A stretch of DNA of 26,407 bases from a bacterium (lineage in GTDB: Bacteria; UBA6262): positions 1 to 26,407 of the forward strand of contig JAQUQP010000005.1 in assembly GCA_028716025.1 (NCBI GenBank), given 5' to 3'. Position numbers and translations under genes: made by a program. The notes beneath the pieces were generated by a model. That model saw only the letters and a program-made list of their open reading frames with translations. It was not told where the DNA came from and did not search any database. How positions within the stretch are numbered: the stretch's first letter is position 1; each line of letters begins with the position of its first letter. Of the stretch, positions 22,216 through 26,407 are shown piece after piece.

Positions 22216-23032
22216 AGATAAAAGAAAACAGCATGCTTGGACTGCCGCGGCTATTTTATGCGGTATGGTGCTGATACCATATTATTGGATCTACGCTAAG
22301 GTAGATATCTATGTAGACGGTAAAGTTATTAGCGCTCGAGGTGTTGACCACAAAGTGGAAAATGTGTTAAGTGATAATAATATCCGGTTTGGCCCTCTGG
22401 ATATAATCGAACCGGATATCGGGCAACGTTTAAAGCCGGGTCAGGCGATCAAGATCACCAGGGTTGAAGAAAAAATAGTAACTGACCAAGAAGTTTTACC
22501 TTATACCGTAACGAGCCGTAATATAGCCACGAACAATTTACGACCGGTAGAAGTGCAGCGTGGATATTACGGCCGGCGGTGGCGGCAGGTAAAGATTAAA
22601 TATCACGACCAGCATGAATTTTCCCGTGAGATTGTTAAGGAAAAAATAGACCAGAATAAAGTATATAAACTGATCCTGAAAAATAAGCAAGGCAAACCGG
22701 TCAAAGAGTATGATCTGACTAAAGCTAAGACCGTATGGTTGACCGCCACATCATATTATCCCTATGATCCGATGTGCTACCCGGGAGGGGATGGTATCCA
22801 TACCTATCTAGGATATACGCTGGAACGAGGATTAGTGGCCGTAGACCCGCGTATCATACCCTTACGCACCAGACTTTATATCCCTGGCTATGGATATGCC
22901 TATGCGGCTGATACCGGTAACGCGATTAAAGGAAAAAAGATAGACCTGTCCCTCAATACCAGGCAAGAAAGTGAAAAATTCGGTAAACGCGCCGTAAAAG
23001 TTTATGTTCTGGACCGGACCGGGTATTGGTGA
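22202..23032 (+). CDS. Membrane-anchored 3D-domain protein (YabE/RpfB-like)
   Basis: The 276-residue protein has one N-terminal membrane segment (about 12-31), an ubiquitin-like DUF348-type region (VDIYVDGKVISARG... VENVLSDNNI), a G5-like region (ITRVEEKIVTDQEVLPY), and a C-terminal 3D domain with its three aspartates: LVAVDPRIIPLRTRLYIPGYG (D215), AADTGNAIKG (D237) and KKIDLS (D248). 3D domains are double-psi barrels related to MltA that cut peptidoglycan. The protein therefore probably acts outside the membrane in cell-wall turnover. The stop at 23032 is followed by a separate promoter. Confidence 0.85.
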   Translation: MDENKDKRKQHAWTAAAILCGMVLIPYYWIYAKVDIYVDGKVISARGVDHKVENVLSDNNIRFGPLDIIEPDIGQRLKPGQAIKITRVEEKIVTDQEVLPYTVTSRNIATNNLRPVEVQRGYYGRRWRQVKIKYHDQHEFSREIVKEKIDQNKVYKLILKNKQGKPVKEYDLTKAKTVWLTATSYYPYDPMCYPGGDGIHTYLGYTLERGLVAVDPRIIPLRTRLYIPGYGYAYAADTGNAIKGKKIDLSLNTRQESEKFGKRAVKVYVLDRTGYW

Positions 23033-23058
23033 GTGGTAATATTTATGTGTAAAAAGTA

Positions 23059-23087
23059 TTGACTGTAAACTAAAAATAGGGCATATT
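23059..23087 (+). promoter_or_regulatory. Promoter for the carbohydrate-binding-like protein
   Basis: TTGACT (23059-23064), 17 bases and CATATT (23082-23087). Transcription would start near 23094, giving a leader of about 65 bases. Confidence 0.55.
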
Positions 23088-23089
23088 TA

Positions 23090-23145
23090 TAGTGGAGTGG
23101 GCGCAAATTTAGACCTGCAAATGTAAGGGAATGTTGGGTCCACTA
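23090..23145 (+). promoter_or_regulatory. Leader hairpin
   Basis: TAGTGGA (23090-23096) pairs perfectly with TCCACTA (23139-23145), closing a 42-base loop just before the Shine-Dalgarno (GAGGA) of the gene at 23160. It could control translation; no known riboswitch core is recognised. Confidence 0.35.
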
Positions 23146-23159
23146 CATAAGAGGAAACT

Positions 23160-24008
23160 ATGATACAGGCACGTAAAAACATACTGAATATGTTTACCGT
23201 CATAAACTCGCTGGTTATCTTACTATCAACTCTTTTTATGTTTCAGCAGATATTCACTCGTCGGGCGCCGGTACCTGTACCTGTATCAGTATCTGAACCA
23301 GTGGTAGTGGTGGAAGCGCCTAAGCCACCCCCGCCGCAAGTAGCCCCCAAACCATTAGAGATCGAAAAAGTAGAGATCAAGCCCAAGGCTACTCCTTTAC
23401 CGCCATTGCCTAAAGTTGTCCCCAAACCTGTCCCTAAACCAGTGGAACCTGTAGTAGTGGTAAAGCCACCCGAACCTGTGGCTCCGCCTAAACCAGCCCC
23501 ACTGGCTAAAATGGTCATGGATAATTTTAATGAAAGCTCTAAGCGCAACACCCTGGGAGGATTTACCGGGACATTCGGCGGGACGGGCGGATTCTGTCTG
23601 GAATCGTACCAGAAAGGAAGCTCGGCTGGTGCTGGGGAGGATGGCGGCAGTATTTTGAAACTGGTATATAATGTTAATAATGGTTACGCCGGATATTACA
23701 GTAAATTAAATGGCCTGGATTTGACCAAATATCGTCGGTTAACTTTTAACGTTAAGGGGGCTAAGGGCGGGGAAGTGTTTGAAATAGAACTCGGCGACGG
23801 ATCCGTCGCCTCCAAGATCGATATTCGTGATTTCCTGCCGTACGGGGCCAGTACGACCTGGCAAAAAGTATCGATTCCTTTAAAAGCCTTTACCGATGTA
23901 AAAAACTGGAATCAAATGAAAGGAAATTTCGCGATTGTCTTTGAGCAATACCTGGGAACACCGACCAATAGTACTTTGTATGTCGATAATATTTCTTTTG
24001 AAGAATGA
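23160..24008 (+). CDS. Membrane-anchored proline-rich protein with carbohydrate-binding-like domain
   Basis: The 282-residue protein has an N-terminal membrane segment (about 10-31), a TonB-like linker rich in P, V and K (about 36-118) that could span a periplasm, and a globular domain from 119 (VMDNFNESSKRNTLGG) to the end (STLYVDNISFEE). The closing YVDNISF strand and the central LTFNVKGAKGGEVFEIELGDG match galactose-binding-like carbohydrate-binding modules (CBM11/CIA30 type). It probably holds a surface or wall glycan. It has its own promoter and precedes the coiled-coil gene by 16 bases. Confidence 0.65.
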   Translation: MIQARKNILNMFTVINSLVILLSTLFMFQQIFTRRAPVPVPVSVSEPVVVVEAPKPPPPQVAPKPLEIEKVEIKPKATPLPPLPKVVPKPVPKPVEPVVVVKPPEPVAPPKPAPLAKMVMDNFNESSKRNTLGGFTGTFGGTGGFCLESYQKGSSAGAGEDGGSILKLVYNVNNGYAGYYSKLNGLDLTKYRRLTFNVKGAKGGEVFEIELGDGSVASKIDIRDFLPYGASTTWQKVSIPLKAFTDVKNWNQMKGNFAIVFEQYLGTPTNSTLYVDNISFEE

Positions 24009-24024
24009 AAGCTGAGGTGAAAGC

Positions 24025-24936
24025 ATGGATTTTCTTAAAATGATCTTTTTAGAAAAGCACGAAATCGTTTATAATGTTATGATGATCGTTATGGGAATTA
24101 TTGTTTATGTCCTTATTTCCTGGTTACGTAAAGCCTATAGGATCCTGGAATCAGGCAACCTGCCCGTGGGTGATCCTGAGGCTATGAAAAAATTTACTAA
24201 AGAACATGATGCTATGTTTGCCGAAGCTAAAAACCTGACCACGAACCTGAACCGCAAAGTAGACGACCTGTATGGCCGGATCAACAAGTGGGACACCCAG
24301 ATCATTACTTTGCAAAAGGGTGCCGATGAACTTAAGAAATTGATGGACACTGTGCAACGTTCCAGTGCGCAGGGCGGTAAAGCGGACGAAATGTTGTCTA
24401 AGATACAGGACGAATATAAAGACCTGGTAACTAAGGTCGGAGTTCTGCAGAAAGGCACAGAAGAAACCAAGAAGCAGATCGAAAATGTGCAACGCGCCGG
24501 TGGCCAGAGTGGTAAAACAGAGGAAGTTTTATATAAGATGCAGGAAGAGCACAAAGAACTATTTACCAATATTAACAAGCGCATTGAGGACTTATATGAT
24601 AAGACCAGGCGTTTCAATGAATGGCTGGTGAATAGTCAGAAGCAACTGGAAGAGTCTGGTAAATTAGTAAGTAAAATGCAGGGTAGTTTGGCCGAGATCA
24701 GTAAATTACCTAAGGAGACTAAGGTCCCGGATCTGGATAAGTTCGCCAAGAGCCTTGAGGAAAACAGCAAATATGTGCATAAAGTCAATGCTGATATCGA
24801 ACATATGCATAATAAGATGGTCGAGCAAGAAGACCAGATCAACGACTTGAAACGTATTTTTGAAGATATGGACGCTACCTTTGCGGAAATGAACAAACGG
24901 TTCCAGAAAATAGAGACTACAGAACGCGGAAATTAA
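24025..24936 (+). CDS. Membrane-anchored coiled-coil protein
   Basis: The 303-residue protein has one membrane segment (about 14-36) and then almost continuous heptad-like helices (about 55-295). Two related copies of a segment of about 34 residues are visible, DTVQRSSAQGGKADEMLSKI... and ENVQRAGGQSGKTEEVLYKM..., both preceding a DL/EL-rich helix. There is no enzyme motif. GAGGTG precedes the ATG. It probably forms an oligomeric rod; with the preceding wall-binding protein it may make an envelope scaffold. I cannot name the family. Confidence 0.65.
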   Translation: MDFLKMIFLEKHEIVYNVMMIVMGIIVYVLISWLRKAYRILESGNLPVGDPEAMKKFTKEHDAMFAEAKNLTTNLNRKVDDLYGRINKWDTQIITLQKGADELKKLMDTVQRSSAQGGKADEMLSKIQDEYKDLVTKVGVLQKGTEETKKQIENVQRAGGQSGKTEEVLYKMQEEHKELFTNINKRIEDLYDKTRRFNEWLVNSQKQLEESGKLVSKMQGSLAEISKLPKETKVPDLDKFAKSLEENSKYVHKVNADIEHMHNKMVEQEDQINDLKRIFEDMDATFAEMNKRFQKIETTERGN

Positions 24937-24969
24937 GACTAGCACCAGGCAAAAGCAGGTTTATTTTAT

Positions 24970-25006
24970 ACCCCTATTCATGGATCAAAAATGGATAGGG
25001 GTTTTT
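24970..25006 (+). terminator. Rho-independent terminator
   Basis: CCCCTAT (24971-24977) pairs with ATAGGGG (24995-25001), with inner CAT/ATG pairs, and is followed by TTTTT. It ends the operon of the coiled-coil gene. Confidence 0.85.
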
Positions 25007-25007
25007 A

Positions 25008-25036
25008 TTGACAAAAACAGGTAGATGTGTTAGATT
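25008..25036 (+). promoter_or_regulatory. Promoter of the GAF-GGDEF gene
   Basis: A consensus TTGACA (25008-25013), 17 bases, and TAGATT (25031-25036) directly follow the terminator. The ATG is at 25067, after GGGAGG. Confidence 0.7.
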
Positions 25037-25066
25037 AAATTGAAATGTTTGTGCTGGGAGGCAACT

Positions 25067-26407
25067 ATGACCGAAAAGAAGATTTGGGAAGAATTAGTAG
25101 AAGCCTTTAAGGACATAAAGAACGGATTAGACGCGGTTTTGAGAACTGGATTACAAATATTGGTAGAATATATTAATTGTGATCGGGCTACAGTCTTTAT
25201 GCTTGATAAAAATGAACAGGTTTATCGCAGCCGGTTTATTATAGACCAGAAAGGCCTGATCGAGCTGGAAGAAAGAATCTCCAGCGATAGCGGCAACCAG
25301 GAATTGACAGAATTGGTGTTGGGCAAACGGGCGCTAGTGATCAGTGACAGTGGTTTGGGTGCTTATCTGCCTTTAAAAAATGAACGTGGGGTCTTTGGTC
25401 TGGTACGGGTGGATAATATTGTCACTCGCACGCCGTTAAGCGAGGACCAGTTGAAACATTTCCAGGAATTCGTGGCCAGGTTTGGGATCGGCGTAGAAAG
25501 CGCTTTATTACAGGATCGGAACCAGAACCTGACAGATGAACTGCTGATCTTATCCAAGATCAATAATTCAATTGTCAGGACCATGGATTTAGGCGATGCC
25601 CTGGAAATTATTTTAAAAAGTATCGTCAAACATCTAGGCGTAGACCGGGCTAAACTTTTCCTGATCGAGCATGACAAAAACATCCTGCAGGGGAAAATAG
25701 CCGTTGATAGCCAGGGAACCATCCGTTCCATAGATGAGTATAAGTACCCGGTGAAGCCGGGCGTTAATGAAGTCGTGGATACTCTCTTTTCTAAGCAAGT
25801 TGACGATATAAGACAAAAGCCGATCATCAACCTGCCGATCAAAACTAAAGATGAATATCTCGGTGTTTTGACCATTGATAATGTTTTTTCCAAACAACTA
25901 TTGTCGGCTGAAGATGAAAAATACCTCCTGCTATTTGCCAACCAACTGGCCACTGCCATTCACAGTATCCGCTTGTCCAAAAAAATGGAAGAAGCCACGA
26001 TTATCGATAATCTAACCAGGCTCTATGTGCAAAAATATTTTAACCAAAGACTGGGAGAAGAATTAGCCCGGGCCAGAAGGTTTAAGCAGGAACTTTCCCT
26101 GCTGCTTATGGATGTGGATCATTTTAAAGTGTATAATGATACCTATGGTCATCCCGTAGGGGACACGATCTTGCAGGAATTAGCTAAGATTGTCATGAAT
26201 AACACCCGTGAGGTTGATTTTGCAGCGCGTTTTGAAGGCGATGGCGTAGCGATGATCTTGCCTAATACTCCGCGGGAAGGCTCCAGGTCCGTGGCTTCAC
26301 GGATCAGACAATTGATCGAGAATCATGGTTTTGTCGTTCCCAACGGTGTGATGAATATAACGGTAACACTGGGTGTAGTTACCTTCCCGGGAGATACTGA
26401 TGACAAG
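25067..26407 (+). CDS. GAF-GAF-GGDEF-like protein with degenerate active site (partial, right edge)
   Basis: 447 residues are visible and the frame is still open at the window edge. Two GAF-like sensor domains (about 15-150 and 165-310) precede a GGDEF-type domain (about 315 on) containing LLLMDVDHFKVYNDTYGHPVGD. The signature, however, reads F-E390-G-D-G-V394 where GGDEF is expected, so the catalytic glycine and glutamate are changed. The inhibitory-site pattern R381-x-x-D384 is kept five residues upstream. This suggests a c-di-GMP receptor or an inactive cyclase rather than an active diguanylate cyclase. It has its own promoter. Only some tens of residues are probably missing, unless another domain follows. 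Confidence 0.85.
   Translation, partial: MTEKKIWEELVEAFKDIKNGLDAVLRTGLQILVEYINCDRATVFMLDKNEQVYRSRFIIDQKGLIELEERISSDSGNQELTELVLGKRALVISDSGLGAYLPLKNERGVFGLVRVDNIVTRTPLSEDQLKHFQEFVARFGIGVESALLQDRNQNLTDELLILSKINNSIVRTMDLGDALEIILKSIVKHLGVDRAKLFLIEHDKNILQGKIAVDSQGTIRSIDEYKYPVKPGVNEVVDTLFSKQVDDIRQKPIINLPIKTKDEYLGVLTIDNVFSKQLLSAEDEKYLLLFANQLATAIHSIRLSKKMEEATIIDNLTRLYVQKYFNQRLGEELARARRFKQELSLLLMDVDHFKVYNDTYGHPVGDTILQELAKIVMNNTREVDFAARFEGDGVAMILPNTPREGSRSVASRIRQLIENHGFVVPNGVMNITVTLGVVTFPGDTDDK

Noticed and set aside
23243..23551. 102-residue reverse-strand frame rich in G and T
   Set aside because: It is the mirror of the proline-rich linker of the real + strand gene.

Overview
The window comes from an uncultivated-looking bacterium of moderate GC. 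No gene fixes the phylum. The chromosomal part combines a tmk-holB-ricT-metG-tatD string, a TatD-linked radical SAM protein, a 3D-domain cell-wall protein, type IV pilus minor pilins and GAF/GGDEF signalling. That mix fits several candidate phyla (Omnitrophota-like, Margulisbacteria-like, Desantisbacteria-like), and I make no firm assignment. All convincing genes are on the + strand.

Positions 1 to about 9400 are the right-hand part of an integrated element; its left end lies outside the window. It carries the tail of an unknown gene, a RuvC-like nuclease, a sigma-region-2/TPR protein followed by a protein with two HxxxCxxC zinc motifs, and then an operon-like run from 2967 to 7864. That run encodes a 76-residue ubiquitin-like protein, an E2-like protein, a JAMM/JAB peptidase, a ThiF/E1 enzyme, a VirD4/HerA-like ATPase, a replication-relaxation-like winged-helix protein and a zinc-ribbon membrane protein. 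An excisionase-like gene and a tyrosine integrase follow, and the end of the integrase gene forms the 5' half of a tRNA-Arg(ACG) gene. The Ubl/E2/JAB/E1 cassette is the most exciting content: a compact ubiquitin-like conjugation system carried by a mobile element.

From 9431 the chromosome resumes. tadA, whose product edits the wobble A of tRNA-Arg(ACG), is followed by tRNA-Ser(CGA), a structured gene-free stretch, and tRNA-Ser(GGA) with a duplicated 3' end. Next is a minor-pilin cluster (10682-16836) with two PilX-like proteins and three class III prepilins; the largest prepilin carries a beta-propeller apparently nested in a jelly-roll domain.

The pilin genes run with almost no gap into tmk, holB, ricT, metG and tatD; tatD appears to start with AUU. 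Then come a TatD-linked radical SAM gene, a 3D-domain protein, a proline-rich anchored carbohydrate-binding-like protein, a membrane-anchored coiled-coil protein, a clear terminator and promoter, and a GAF-GAF-GGDEF protein whose GGDEF signature is degenerate and which runs off the right edge.
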